From: SLDF01 sp964537925
GTDB lineage: Bacteria > Bacteroidota > Bacteroidia > Chitinophagales > Saprospiraceae
Direction: 5' to 3'
Assembly: GCA_964537925.1 (NCBI GenBank)
Contig: CAZICV010000001.1
Span: forward strand, 310,001-374,000
DNA: 64,000 bases
A model generated the notes under the pieces. That model did no database searches. It saw only the letters and a list, made by a program, of their open reading frames with translations, and had not been told where the DNA came from. How positions within the stretch are numbered: the stretch's first letter is position 1; every line of letters starts with the position of its first letter. The position numbers and the translations under genes are program-made. Below, one piece after another: positions 15,794 through 24,243 of this stretch.

Positions 15794-17073
15794 CGACTGC
15801 TTTCGTAAAACTATGGGGCAAAAGAATAGGAGCCATAGCCTGGGATGACCGGCAAAAACTGGGATTTTTTGAGTACACCAGAAAATTCATAAACGGCAAC
15901 CTCAATATCGCCCCTATAAAAATGCCGTTGTCCTCACGGGTATACTCCTTCCCTGAGCTGCGGGATACAGCTACTTTCAAAGGTCTGCCGGGGCTACTTG
16001 CAGATTCGTTGCCCGACAAATACGGCAATGAACTGATCAATATCTGGCTGGCCCGGAACGGGCGGCCGGAAAACTCACTCAATCCCGTGGAACTGCTGTG
16101 CTTTATAGGCACCCGGGGCATGGGTGCACTGGAGTTTGAACCTTCTACCCTGTCAACCAGGAGCAATGCACACTCATTGGAAATTTCCAGCCTGATAGAA
16201 GCGACTATGAAGCTGCTGGAAAGCAGAGAGCGATTTGAAACCCATACCGATCGCAATATGCAAGAGGTGCTGCTGGATGTATTGAAAATGGGCACTTCAG
16301 CAGGTGGAGCCCGCCCGAAAGCAGTCATCGCGTACAACGAAGCTACCGGAACGATACGCTCCGGACAAACCCTGCAGGAACAAGACTCTGAACACTGGCT
16401 CATAAAATTTGACGGTGTAAACGAGACACAGTTTGGAGTAAGCTATGGCTATGGACGGGTAGAAATGGCTTACTATAAAATGGCTACCGACTCGGGAATA
16501 GAGATGATGGAGAGCCGCCTGATCGAAGAAAAAGAACGCGCTCATTTCATGACGAGACGCTTTGACAGGAAAAACGGCAACCAGAAAATTCATGTACAGA
16601 CCCTGTGCGCGATACAGCACTACGATTTTAACCGGCTTGAAAGCTATAGCTATGAGCAGCTATTCCAGACTATGCGAACCCTGAGGCTTACTTATTCCGA
16701 AGCAGAGCAGATGTATCGAAGGATGGTGTTCAATGTATTCGCCCGCAACTGTGACGACCATACCAAGAACTTCGCTTTCCTGATGGACCAGGACGGGAAG
16801 TGGCAACTGGCCCCTGCCTATGATATATGCCACGCATACCGACCGGACAGTGAATGGGTAAGCCAACACAACCTGAGTATCAACGGCAAGAGAAAGGACT
16901 TTACAAAAGATGATTTCTTGGCCATCGCCAAACAAAATTCCATTCGTGACCCTAACGGCATCATCGCAGAAGTCCTGCATACTGTAAACTGCTGGGCAGA
17001 CTACGCTGAAACATACGGAGTCGATAAAAGTCTAACCAGAGCGATAGACCAAACACTTATCAAAGCTATATAA
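15787..17073 (+). CDS. hipA: HipA-type serine/threonine kinase toxin
   Basis: 428 residues, full length for HipA. In the E. coli system HipA phosphorylates glutamyl-tRNA synthetase and causes dormancy. N-subdomain features are FKGLPGLLADSLPDKYGN and CFIGTRGMGALEFEP. The kinase core has HWLIKFDG (ATP-binding region) and the catalytic/metal motif NCDDHTKN at 321-328, followed by LAPAYDICHAYR, so the protein should be active. It follows hipB with a 7-nt overlap. The pair sits between two fragments of GIY-YIG genes with a 17-bp direct repeat at its borders. Confidence 0.92.
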   Translation: MVTTAFVKLWGKRIGAIAWDDRQKLGFFEYTRKFINGNLNIAPIKMPLSSRVYSFPELRDTATFKGLPGLLADSLPDKYGNELINIWLARNGRPENSLNPVELLCFIGTRGMGALEFEPSTLSTRSNAHSLEISSLIEATMKLLESRERFETHTDRNMQEVLLDVLKMGTSAGGARPKAVIAYNEATGTIRSGQTLQEQDSEHWLIKFDGVNETQFGVSYGYGRVEMAYYKMATDSGIEMMESRLIEEKERAHFMTRRFDRKNGNQKIHVQTLCAIQHYDFNRLESYSYEQLFQTMRTLRLTYSEAEQMYRRMVFNVFARNCDDHTKNFAFLMDQDGKWQLAPAYDICHAYRPDSEWVSQHNLSINGKRKDFTKDDFLAIAKQNSIRDPNGIIAEVLHTVNCWADYAETYGVDKSLTRAIDQTLIKAI

Positions 17074-17080
17074 CCCTACC

Positions 17081-17116
17081 CGTAGCATTTCCGCCGGCTC
17101 CTTCTACAAAGGCTAC
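17081..17116 (+). pseudogene. GIY-YIG remnant on the right side of hipBA
   Basis: In the correct frame it encodes RSISAGSFYKGY, the N-terminal strand-loop-strand of the array proteins, then loses similarity. It repeats rather than continues the left fragment, so it comes from a further array copy. Shares CGGCTCCTTCTACAAAG (17095-17111) with the left fragment (15287-15303). Confidence 0.7.
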
Positions 17117-17205
17117 TTGCAAGTACTTCACTATTCTGCACATCTCTGCCCCCTGCGAGAAAACTTTCACCTCGCAGACCTCCCACATCTCCGGCCAGGC
17201 GATAA

Positions 17206-17324
17206 ATACCCCGACTTTGTGCAAAAAGTGTATCCAATATACCCCATCTCTGTGTAGATTTATTCATTATTATACCCTAACTCTATGCATTTTAATGCAG
17301 GAAAATACCCTAACTTTGTGCGAT
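17206..17324 (+). repeat. Four degenerate 33-bp-period repeats upstream of the DUF4143 ATPase
   Basis: ATACCC cores start at 17206, 17239, 17272 and 17305, exactly 33 bp apart. The first, third and fourth continue in a form like (C/T)(G/A)ACTTTGTGC; the second is more degenerate (CATCTCTGTGT). The last copy contains TAACTTTG (17311-17318), a perfect -7 box just before the ATG at 17323. The repeats may be operator sites phased every three helical turns, or successive promoter duplications. Confidence 0.75.
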
Positions 17325-18675
17325 GTTCAACAGGGATGTCTTAACTGAGCTGGAAAAATGGCACCGGGCCCGATCGCGAAAACCACTGGTAATACGAGGA
17401 GCCAGACAGGTAGGTAAAACCACTGTAGTCAACCGGTTTGCCGAGCGGTTCAGCCAATACATTTACCTCAACCTTGAACTGCCGGAAGACCGCCTGCCTT
17501 TCGAGCGGTTTGTGAATATGGAGACACTGCTGCAGGCTCTGTTCTTCCTTAAAAACAAATCGCTCAGTCAGCAGCAGCATACGCTGATATTTATCGACGA
17601 AATCCAGGCCGTTCCGGAAGCGGTCCGGCTGCTTCGCTACTTCCACGAAGAGGCCCCGGATATACCCGTCATTGCCGCGGGGAGCATGCTGGAGACCTTG
17701 CTCGACCACAATATCAGCTTCCCGGTGGGGCGGGTGGAGTACAAGGTGTTACGACCTGTATCCTTTCCCGAATTTTTGAAGGCGACAGGAGAAACAGCCG
17801 CCCTGGAGCAACTGCGACAGATCCCACTTGCGGCTTTTGCCCATACCAGGATGCTGGCACTGTTTCACACCTATGCGATTGTCGGAGGTATGCCGGAGGC
17901 GGTCCGGCTTTACAGCGCACAGAAGGACCTGGCATCGCTCAGCGCTGTCTATGACTCCCTGCTCGCGTCGTATATGGATGATGTGGAAAAGTACGCCAGG
18001 AATGATACGCAGGTACAACTGATCAGGCATGCTATCAGAGCTTCTTTTTCAGAAGCCGGCAAACGGATCAGGTTTCAGGGGTTTGGGAACTCTCCTTATG
18101 GTTCCAGGGAGATGGGGGAGGCATTGCGTGCGTTGCAGAAAGCCTTGCTGGTACATATCGTCTACCCGGAGACAGGCTATACGCTGCCGCTGTTGCCCGA
18201 CCTCAGGAAATCTCCTCGCCTCCACGTGCTGGATACCGGGTTGATGAATTATTTTGCGGGCATACGCAAGGACATTCTTCATACGGATGACCTAGGCAAG
18301 GTATTTCAGGGGCGTATGGTTGAGCACCTCGTAGGCCAGGAATTACTCGCCTTCCAGTACGAAGCGCTCAGTGCACTACACTTTTGGGTGCGGGAGAAAA
18401 AGACTTCCATGGCAGAGGTAGACTACCTGTTTCCCTTCGAAGGGAAGCTCATACCCGTAGAGGTCAAGTCCGGCAGCGAGGGAAAGCTTCGCTCACTTCA
18501 CCTGTTCATGGATGAGGCGCCGCACAACATGGCTGTCCGGTTCTATGCCGGAGAGGTATCCGTCAGGCAAGTCGCCACGCCACAGGGCAAGTCATTCTTC
18601 CTGCTCAACCTTCCCTACTATGCAGTCTCACAAATAGAAAAATACCTTGCCTGGCTTCAGGAGCAGGCTGGATGA
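17323..18675 (+). CDS. AAA_14 / DUF4143 ATPase with C-terminal nuclease-like domain
   Basis: 450 residues. N-terminal AAA ATPase with Walker A GARQVGKTT (26-34) and Walker B LIFIDEIQ (88-95), sensor region PVIAAGSMLE, then a winged-helix linker. The C-terminal DUF4143 part has LHVLDTGLMNYF and AEVDYLF...LIPVEVKSG, which matches the core of the PD-(D/E)XK nuclease fold. Such proteins are abundant in host-associated and free-living Bacteroidota and archaea, often in many copies. Their function is not settled; a mobile or defence-related role has been suggested from their scattered distribution. Preceded by the 33-bp repeat; the last repeat places a -7 box 5 nt before the start codon, implying a leaderless or nearly leaderless mRNA. 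Confidence 0.88.
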   Translation: MFNRDVLTELEKWHRARSRKPLVIRGARQVGKTTVVNRFAERFSQYIYLNLELPEDRLPFERFVNMETLLQALFFLKNKSLSQQQHTLIFIDEIQAVPEAVRLLRYFHEEAPDIPVIAAGSMLETLLDHNISFPVGRVEYKVLRPVSFPEFLKATGETAALEQLRQIPLAAFAHTRMLALFHTYAIVGGMPEAVRLYSAQKDLASLSAVYDSLLASYMDDVEKYARNDTQVQLIRHAIRASFSEAGKRIRFQGFGNSPYGSREMGEALRALQKALLVHIVYPETGYTLPLLPDLRKSPRLHVLDTGLMNYFAGIRKDILHTDDLGKVFQGRMVEHLVGQELLAFQYEALSALHFWVREKKTSMAEVDYLFPFEGKLIPVEVKSGSEGKLRSLHLFMDEAPHNMAVRFYAGEVSVRQVATPQGKSFFLLNLPYYAVSQIEKYLAWLQEQAG

Positions 18676-18868
18676 TATCGAGAAGAGCTTCATAGGGGCA
18701 AAGGATTAAGCCCACGGATTGCACAGATGTGCGCAGACCCTGCTATCGTCCTCTATCCGCACAATCTGTGAACACCTTGCCAGTCCACAGATTCAGGCCT
18801 CCCCTCTCCCATCAGCTTTACCTGCCTGCTTTGGTCCTGGAGCAAAGAAAAAAACAAGAAAAATATGC

Positions 18869-18914
18869 GCAACCAGGTAATTGCATTTATATTTGCAACC
18901 AGGTAGTAGCAAAT
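18869..18914 (+). promoter_or_regulatory. Promoter and candidate ArsR operator
   Basis: A perfect -7 box TATATTTG (18888-18895) overlaps an imperfect 24-bp dyad at 18891-18914 with outer arms ATTTGC / GCAAAT. GCAACCAGGTA occurs twice (18869-18879 and 18895-18905), 26 bp apart. A dyad over the promoter right before an arsR-type gene suggests autorepression. Confidence 0.6.
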
Positions 18915-18922
18915 AAAGATAC

Positions 18923-19249
18923 ATGGAGACCAGGAGAGACATTTTTCAAGCCATAGCCGACCCGACAAGACGGGCTATCATCCTGCTGCTGGCAGTCGGC
19001 GCTATGACGCCCAACACCATAGCAGAACATTTCAGCAGCAGCAGGCAAGCGGTTTCAAAGCACCTCCGGGTACTGACCGAATGCGAACTCCTCAGGCAGG
19101 AGCAACAAGGCAGGGAAATACACTATCACCTGAATACAGACAAAATGCAGGAGATCGAAAAATGGCTGGAACAGTTCAGGCAGCTGTTGTCCAGGCGACT
19201 TGACCAGCTTGACACCGTACTACAACAACTCAAAAACAACCGAAAATGA
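18923..19249 (+). CDS. ArsR-family winged-helix repressor
   Basis: 108 residues, typical ArsR/SmtB size. Helix-turn-helix: IFQAIADPTRRAIILLLAVGAMTPNTIAEHFSSSRQAVSKHLRVL, then the beta wing (LLRQEQQGREIHYHLNTDKM). It lacks the CxC metal site of ArsR proper, so it belongs to the group of non-metal ArsR regulators paired with SRPBCC (AHSA1) proteins. Overlaps the next gene by 4 nt (ATGA). Probably represses its own operon through the dyad at 18891-18914. Confidence 0.88.
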   Translation: METRRDIFQAIADPTRRAIILLLAVGAMTPNTIAEHFSSSRQAVSKHLRVLTECELLRQEQQGREIHYHLNTDKMQEIEKWLEQFRQLLSRRLDQLDTVLQQLKNNRK

Positions 19250-20208
19250 ACAAAGCAATCTTATTCGACTTCCTTGTAGACAAGGAAAAAAACAGGATCA
19301 AAGTCGAAAGATCCTTCGATGCGCCCGTTGACCTGGTCTGGGCCGCCTGGACAGAATCCGACATACTCGATCAGTGGTGGGCGCCAAAACCCTACCAGGC
19401 TGTCACCAGGTCCATGAACTTCACCGAAGGCGGCCGCTGGCATTATTGCATGGTCGGTCCCGAAGGAGAAAAACAATGGTGTCTGTTTGACTATGAAAGT
19501 ATAAAACCTCAGGAAAGCTTCTCAGGCATCGACGCTTTCTGTGACGAACATGCCGTCACGAACACTACCAAGCCGCGGGTCAGGTGGGACAACGAGTTTA
19601 CAGCTAAAGACACGGAAACGGTCGTAAACATCCGGATCCAGTTCGACACATTGGAAGACCTGGAAACCATCGTCCGGATGGGCTTCAGGGAAGGCTTCGC
19701 AGCCGGGCTGGAAAACCTCGACCAGTACATCGCAGCACAATTCTACCTGAGGAAGCAAAACAAAACCAGCCACGCTGCCCGCGTATCGAGCTATGTCAAC
19801 TTCCCGGGCAACGCGGAAGAAGCATTCAATTTCTATCAATCGGTTTTCAGGACAGAGTTCATCAACGGTATCCGTCGCTTCGGTGAGCTGCCGGCCGACC
19901 CTTCGCATCCGCCTCTCGCCGACAATGTCCGCAAAATGGTCCTGCACGTCGAGCTGCCTATCACAGGCGGACATATACTGATGGGTACAGACGCTCCCAA
20001 AGAAATGGGATTCACCATGACACCGGGCAATAACATGCATATCCAGATAGAGCCTGATTCGAGAGAGGAAGCAGACCGGCTCTTCAGCGAACTCTCGGCA
20101 GGTGGCAACGTGGTAATGCCGATCCAGGATATGTTCTGGGGAGCTTATTTCGGGAGCTTCACGGACCGGTTCGGCATCAACTGGATGATCAACTACCTAA
20201 ACAGATAA
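19246..20208 (+). CDS. Fusion of SRPBCC (AHSA1) and VOC (PhnB-like) domains
   Basis: 320 residues. The first half (about 15-160) is an SRPBCC/AHSA1 ligand-binding domain: VERSFDAPVDLVWAAWTESDILDQWWAP is the family opening. The second half (about 180-320) is a PhnB-type VOC/glyoxalase fold: SSYVNFPGNAEEAFNFYQSVF...GINWMINY. The two are normally separate genes next to an ArsR regulator; here they are fused. No catalytic role can be named. Second gene of the arsR operon, translationally coupled to it. Confidence 0.85.
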   Translation: MNKAILFDFLVDKEKNRIKVERSFDAPVDLVWAAWTESDILDQWWAPKPYQAVTRSMNFTEGGRWHYCMVGPEGEKQWCLFDYESIKPQESFSGIDAFCDEHAVTNTTKPRVRWDNEFTAKDTETVVNIRIQFDTLEDLETIVRMGFREGFAAGLENLDQYIAAQFYLRKQNKTSHAARVSSYVNFPGNAEEAFNFYQSVFRTEFINGIRRFGELPADPSHPPLADNVRKMVLHVELPITGGHILMGTDAPKEMGFTMTPGNNMHIQIEPDSREEADRLFSELSAGGNVVMPIQDMFWGAYFGSFTDRFGINWMINYLNR

Positions 20209-20212
20209 TCCG

Positions 20213-20587
20213 ATGAAGCGGATAAATATCCCGTACTGGATCCTCACGGCACTGCTGATCCCTGCATTGGGGATCGGCTCCGTGATGGAGCTGGCCGGCA
20301 GCCCCCGGGCCGTCGAAGTGATCACTTCACTCGGCTTCCCGGCATACCTTTCTCCATTTCTGGGCCTGGCCAGGCTGTTGGCGCTCATCGCCATACTGAT
20401 GCCCCGATACCCACGGCTCAAAGAATGGGCCTACGCAGGTCTCGTATTTGACGTCATCGGCGCCATTTACGCACAGATCGCCGTCGGCAATCCGATGGAC
20501 CATATCATTTTTCCGGCTGTACTGCTTGGCATAGTTTTCGGTTCATACTACTTTCATCATCGACGAATGAACACTGTCAGGCCCTGA
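20213..20587 (+). CDS. DoxX-like four-helix membrane protein
   Basis: 124 residues with four predicted membrane helices (about 8-25, 45-65, 72-92, 97-115). The pattern matches DoxX-like proteins (PF13564): GIGSVMELAGSPRAVEVITSLGFPAYLSPFLGLARLLALIAIL. Starts 4 nt after the SRPBCC-VOC stop, so it is in the arsR operon, the usual companion set for these regulators. Function unknown; inner membrane. Confidence 0.82.
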   Translation: MKRINIPYWILTALLIPALGIGSVMELAGSPRAVEVITSLGFPAYLSPFLGLARLLALIAILMPRYPRLKEWAYAGLVFDVIGAIYAQIAVGNPMDHIIFPAVLLGIVFGSYYFHHRRMNTVRP

Positions 20588-20618
20588 CCACCGGGGACCG
20601 GGGCGGAAAAACAGCTGT

Positions 20619-21689
20619 ATGATGACAGCCCCTGAAATTGCAACATACAGGCTCGCCAGCCAGCAGCTCACCGGGACAGAACTGGTATCGGCTGTCGAAA
20701 TGCTCGAATGGTTCGGAGCGATTCAAGGCCAGGAATATGCCCAGACAAAATGGAGTATAGGTCTGCGTCTCCACCACCTGGGCGACGATGACATTGAACG
20801 GGAGCTCACAGCAGGCAGCATTCTCCGGACACACCTGCTCCGCCCGACATGGCATTTCGTATCCGCTGCAGACATCCGCTGGCTGCTCATCCTGACTGCT
20901 CCGCGGGTTCACATGGCCAACGCTTATATGTATCGCCAGATGGAACTGGACAGCGCCATCTTCAACCGCTGCAACGATATATTGATCCGGAGCTTGCAGG
21001 GCTGCAGGCAGCTTACCCGCGATGAACTGAATGAAGCATTTGCCGGGCAAGGTATCATCGCCCGGGGACATCGCCTGAGCTATATCATGATGAATGCCGA
21101 ACTTGAAGGTATACTGTGCAGTGGTGCCAGGCGGGGCAACCAGTTCACCTACGCACTGCTGGAAGAAAGGGCCGGGCCCGCGCCTCCCATCGGCAGAGAG
21201 GAGGCCCTCGGCCGGTTGACCGAACGATATTTCGCCAGCAGAGGCCCCGCTAACGTAAGAGATTTTGCCACCTGGTCGGGACTCACGCTGACAGACTGCA
21301 GGACAGGGATCGGCATAGCAGGCAGCCGCCTGCACAAAGCAATCGTCAACGACGCGGAATATTGGTTTCAGGCGGATATGAAACCTGCAGGGCTATTATC
21401 CGACACCATACACCTGCTGCCGGTCTATGATGAACTCATCATGGGATACAAAGACAGGTCGGCTTTTTTCTACCGGAAGAATGACCTGCATCCAGGCGTC
21501 CCGCTCAGACATGACGCTATGATCGTATCCGGCGGACAGGTGATCGGCACATGGAGGCGGACGATCAGGCCCAGACATATTGATCTGCAATACGAGTTTT
21601 TCCAACCGTTGAACGACAGGCAACAGGCCGCATTCGCGAAAGCCGTACACAGATTAGAGGATTTCAGCGGACTCAAAGTCAACCCATAG
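20619..21689 (+). CDS. AlkZ-family winged-helix DNA glycosylase (HTH_42)
   Basis: 356 residues, all within the HTH_42 / AlkZ-like family. In AlkZ two glutamines of a Q-x-Q motif excise crosslinked or alkylated bases; here Gln36-Gly37-Gln38 in GAIQGQEYAQTKWSIGLRL lines up with it. Also family-typical are SILRTHLLRPTWHFVSAADIRWLL and the late DELIMGYKDRS and ISGG-like VSGGQVIGTWRR. Resistance-associated AlkZ proteins occur in antibiotic clusters; stand-alone ones like this (YcaQ type) are probably general DNA repair. No biosynthetic cluster is seen nearby. Confidence 0.82.
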   Translation: MMTAPEIATYRLASQQLTGTELVSAVEMLEWFGAIQGQEYAQTKWSIGLRLHHLGDDDIERELTAGSILRTHLLRPTWHFVSAADIRWLLILTAPRVHMANAYMYRQMELDSAIFNRCNDILIRSLQGCRQLTRDELNEAFAGQGIIARGHRLSYIMMNAELEGILCSGARRGNQFTYALLEERAGPAPPIGREEALGRLTERYFASRGPANVRDFATWSGLTLTDCRTGIGIAGSRLHKAIVNDAEYWFQADMKPAGLLSDTIHLLPVYDELIMGYKDRSAFFYRKNDLHPGVPLRHDAMIVSGGQVIGTWRRTIRPRHIDLQYEFFQPLNDRQQAAFAKAVHRLEDFSGLKVNP

Positions 21690-21850
21690 CTGGACTACAG
21701 AATAAGCGGCGGCAGTACACCTGTCCAGCCCCCACCCTGTCTTTACGTCTTTGATCTGTAGTGAAAATTTAACTCGAAATAGCTGGATAGAGTAGAACTA
21801 TATCCATATCATCGTAGTCAGTTGCCAATCTCTGCACCCTGATACCGCCC

Positions 21851-22534
21851 ATGAAACTTCTTGTTTTTGACATAGACGGTACGCTGACCGATACCAAGCC
21901 GGTAGACGACCGCAGCTTCATAGCCGCTTTCGAGGACGAGTTCGACACCAGTGCATCCGATGTGGATTGGGAGACGTTCACACATGTCACAGATAGCGGA
22001 TTGCTGAACGAACTCTACGAGACCTGTTTCGGGCGACCTGTTACGCAGGACGAGACGACGCGTTTTCGGACCCGGTTTTTCGACTACCTGGAAGGAGAAC
22101 TGGGAGCCGACCCAAGCGGTTTCGGAGAAATCCCCGGAGCAGCCAGGTTCATTGAACACTGTATGGGCCGAACGGACCTGTCCATAGCCTTTGCCACCGG
22201 CAGTTGGAAGCGGTCCGCAGGCATCAAGCTAAAGGCGGCCAGGATCCCGCACAGCGATTTGCCACTGGCCACGAGCGACGACCATATCTCCCGCACAGAT
22301 ATCGTGTTGACAGCCATAGCCCGTTCCAGGTCAGCCTTCCAGGCTACGGATTTTGAAAAGATCGTGTATTTCGGCGATGGGAAGTGGGACCTGCTGACCA
22401 CAAGCGCCCTGGGTATTCCTTTCATCGGTGTAGACAACCGGGACACGGGCAGGCTAGCGCAACTCGGCGCCCCGCATGTGATCAGGCACTTCGAAGATAC
22501 AGGCGAGATACTGGACCTGGTGGAGATCATATAG
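21851..22534 (+). CDS. HAD-superfamily phosphatase
   Basis: 227 residues. Motif I is DIDGTLTDTKP at the N-terminus, with nucleophile Asp7 and general acid Asp9. A helical cap (about 15-85), motif II region IAFATGSWKRSAG and motif IV YFGDGKWDLLTTSALGIPFIGV follow, giving a phosphoglycolate-phosphatase-like layout. Substrate cannot be read from sequence. Preceded by a 161-nt intergenic region without obvious sites; the next gene is 112 nt away. Confidence 0.88.
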   Translation: MKLLVFDIDGTLTDTKPVDDRSFIAAFEDEFDTSASDVDWETFTHVTDSGLLNELYETCFGRPVTQDETTRFRTRFFDYLEGELGADPSGFGEIPGAARFIEHCMGRTDLSIAFATGSWKRSAGIKLKAARIPHSDLPLATSDDHISRTDIVLTAIARSRSAFQATDFEKIVYFGDGKWDLLTTSALGIPFIGVDNRDTGRLAQLGAPHVIRHFEDTGEILDLVEII

Positions 22535-22646
22535 TTAAGATGACGCACGTAGCAGCACACCCGCACCCCACTTCTTCGTCCTGCAAAATTCTCCGGGACA
22601 CCATGCCGCCGCAAAAGAACATTTTCTACTTTTAAAGAAAAGAAGG

Positions 22647-24224
22647 ATGATAGAGCACTTCCCCTATTTCCTGGCGCTCATCATAGTCATCGTACTGCTG
22701 ATCATGCTGGCGGACCGCATCAAAGTAGCCTATCCCGTGCTACTGGTCGTAGCGGGACTGCTGATCAGCCTGGCGCCGGATATATCCCGGCTGCACATCG
22801 AACCGGAGCTCATCTTCATCATCTTCCTGCCGCCGCTTCTCTACGAAGCTGCCTTCGCCATATCCTGGAAGGAGCTGTGGCGCTGGCGGCGCATTGTCTT
22901 CAGCTTTGCCTTCGTGGTGGTCTTCCTGACAGCCCTGTCTGTGGCCTGGGTAGCCAATTCTTTCATCCCCGGCTTTTCGCTGGCATTGGGTTTTCTGCTG
23001 GGCGGTATTGTCTCTCCGCCCGATGCTGTCAGCGCCGGGGCCATCCTCAAGTTCGTACGGCTCCCCAGGCGGATGTCGTCCATACTCGAAGGCGAAAGCC
23101 TGCTCAACGATGCTTCTTCGCTCATCATATTCCGCTTTGCACTCGTAGCCGTAGGTACCGGCCAGTTTATATGGCAGGAAGCCGCGCTGAGTTTTGGTTG
23201 GATGGTCGTCGGCGGCGTAGGCATCGGCATGCTGGTCGGGTGGTTGTTCATGAAGGCGCACAGGCTACTGCCGACCGATGCCAATATGGATATTGTACTA
23301 TCCCTCGTCACCCCATACGTCATGTACATGGCGGCTGAGCAGGTCCATAGTTCCGGTGTACTGGCTGTAGTCAGCGGCGGGCTTTTGCTCTCCGGGAGGA
23401 GAAACCGTTTTCTCAGCACAGCCTCCAGGTTGCGCGGCAACAATGTCTGGCAGAGCCTGGTCTTCCTCCTCAACGGACTCGTCTTCATACTCATCGGGCT
23501 CGACCTGCCAGAGATCAGTGAGGGACTCCGGCAGGAAGGGATCGCGCTCTCCACAGCCATCGGATACGGTCTGCTGATCACGGGCGCGCTCATAATAGTC
23601 CGGTTCCTGTCGGCATTCGGCGCTGTGGTCGTGACCCGCATAGCGAGCCGCTTCATCCGCGTAGCAGACAGTAATCCCGGCCTCAAAGCTCCCCTGATCA
23701 TGGGCTGGTCGGGTATGCGCGGCGTGGTATCATTGGCTGCAGCACTGTCTATACCGGTACAGCTCAGCGAAGGCGTCCCCTTCCCGCACAGGAACCTCAT
23801 ACTCTTCATCACGTTCGTCGTGATACTGGCCACACTGCTGCTGCAGGGCCTCACACTACCCTACCTGATTCGCAAGCTGAACATCCCGGACTATGGAGAT
23901 CACCTGCCGGAGGAAGAGGCAGAAAAAACCCTCAGGCAGGGACTGGCTGAAAACGCCCTGCTGCATCTAAGGACACACTACAGCGAACATATAGTGCAAC
24001 ACGAGCATTTCCGGCAGTTGACAGCCGCCTGGGAACATAAAAGCAATACGGCACATGAGCCGGCGCTATCGGCAGCAGCCCGACGGATACAACTCGAACT
24101 GCTGGAAGAGCAACGGCGCTGGCTACTGGACAAAAACAAGACCGAACACCGGATCGACGAAGAGCTGATCCGGAAATTCCTCTACGGTATAGACCTGGAA
24201 GAAGAGAAACTGAAAGCAATCTGA
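22647..24224 (+). CDS. Na+/H+ antiporter, CPA1 family
   Basis: 525 residues with about 12 membrane helices (1-410) and a charged cytoplasmic tail of about 110 residues. CPA1 signatures: LEGESLLNDASSLIIFR with the transport Asp, GGIVSPPDAVSAGAILK and MGWSGMRGVVSLAAALSIP. It exchanges Na+ (or K+) for H+ and sets cytoplasmic pH and Na+. Only 19 nt separate it from the bestrophin gene, so they are likely one transcript. In that setting a Na+/H+ exchanger could maintain the pH or gradient needed for anion and bicarbonate movement. Confidence 0.93.
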   Translation: MIEHFPYFLALIIVIVLLIMLADRIKVAYPVLLVVAGLLISLAPDISRLHIEPELIFIIFLPPLLYEAAFAISWKELWRWRRIVFSFAFVVVFLTALSVAWVANSFIPGFSLALGFLLGGIVSPPDAVSAGAILKFVRLPRRMSSILEGESLLNDASSLIIFRFALVAVGTGQFIWQEAALSFGWMVVGGVGIGMLVGWLFMKAHRLLPTDANMDIVLSLVTPYVMYMAAEQVHSSGVLAVVSGGLLLSGRRNRFLSTASRLRGNNVWQSLVFLLNGLVFILIGLDLPEISEGLRQEGIALSTAIGYGLLITGALIIVRFLSAFGAVVVTRIASRFIRVADSNPGLKAPLIMGWSGMRGVVSLAAALSIPVQLSEGVPFPHRNLILFITFVVILATLLLQGLTLPYLIRKLNIPDYGDHLPEEEAEKTLRQGLAENALLHLRTHYSEHIVQHEHFRQLTAAWEHKSNTAHEPALSAAARRIQLELLEEQRRWLLDKNKTEHRIDEELIRKFLYGIDLEEEKLKAI

Positions 24225-24243
24225 CCACACTCTATTATAACCT

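Noticed and set aside
18676..18860. Faint inverted similarity CACGGATTGCACAGATG / CACAATCTGTG near 18715-18790
   Set aside because: Too short and imperfect to support an element; no ORF or target duplication is seen.
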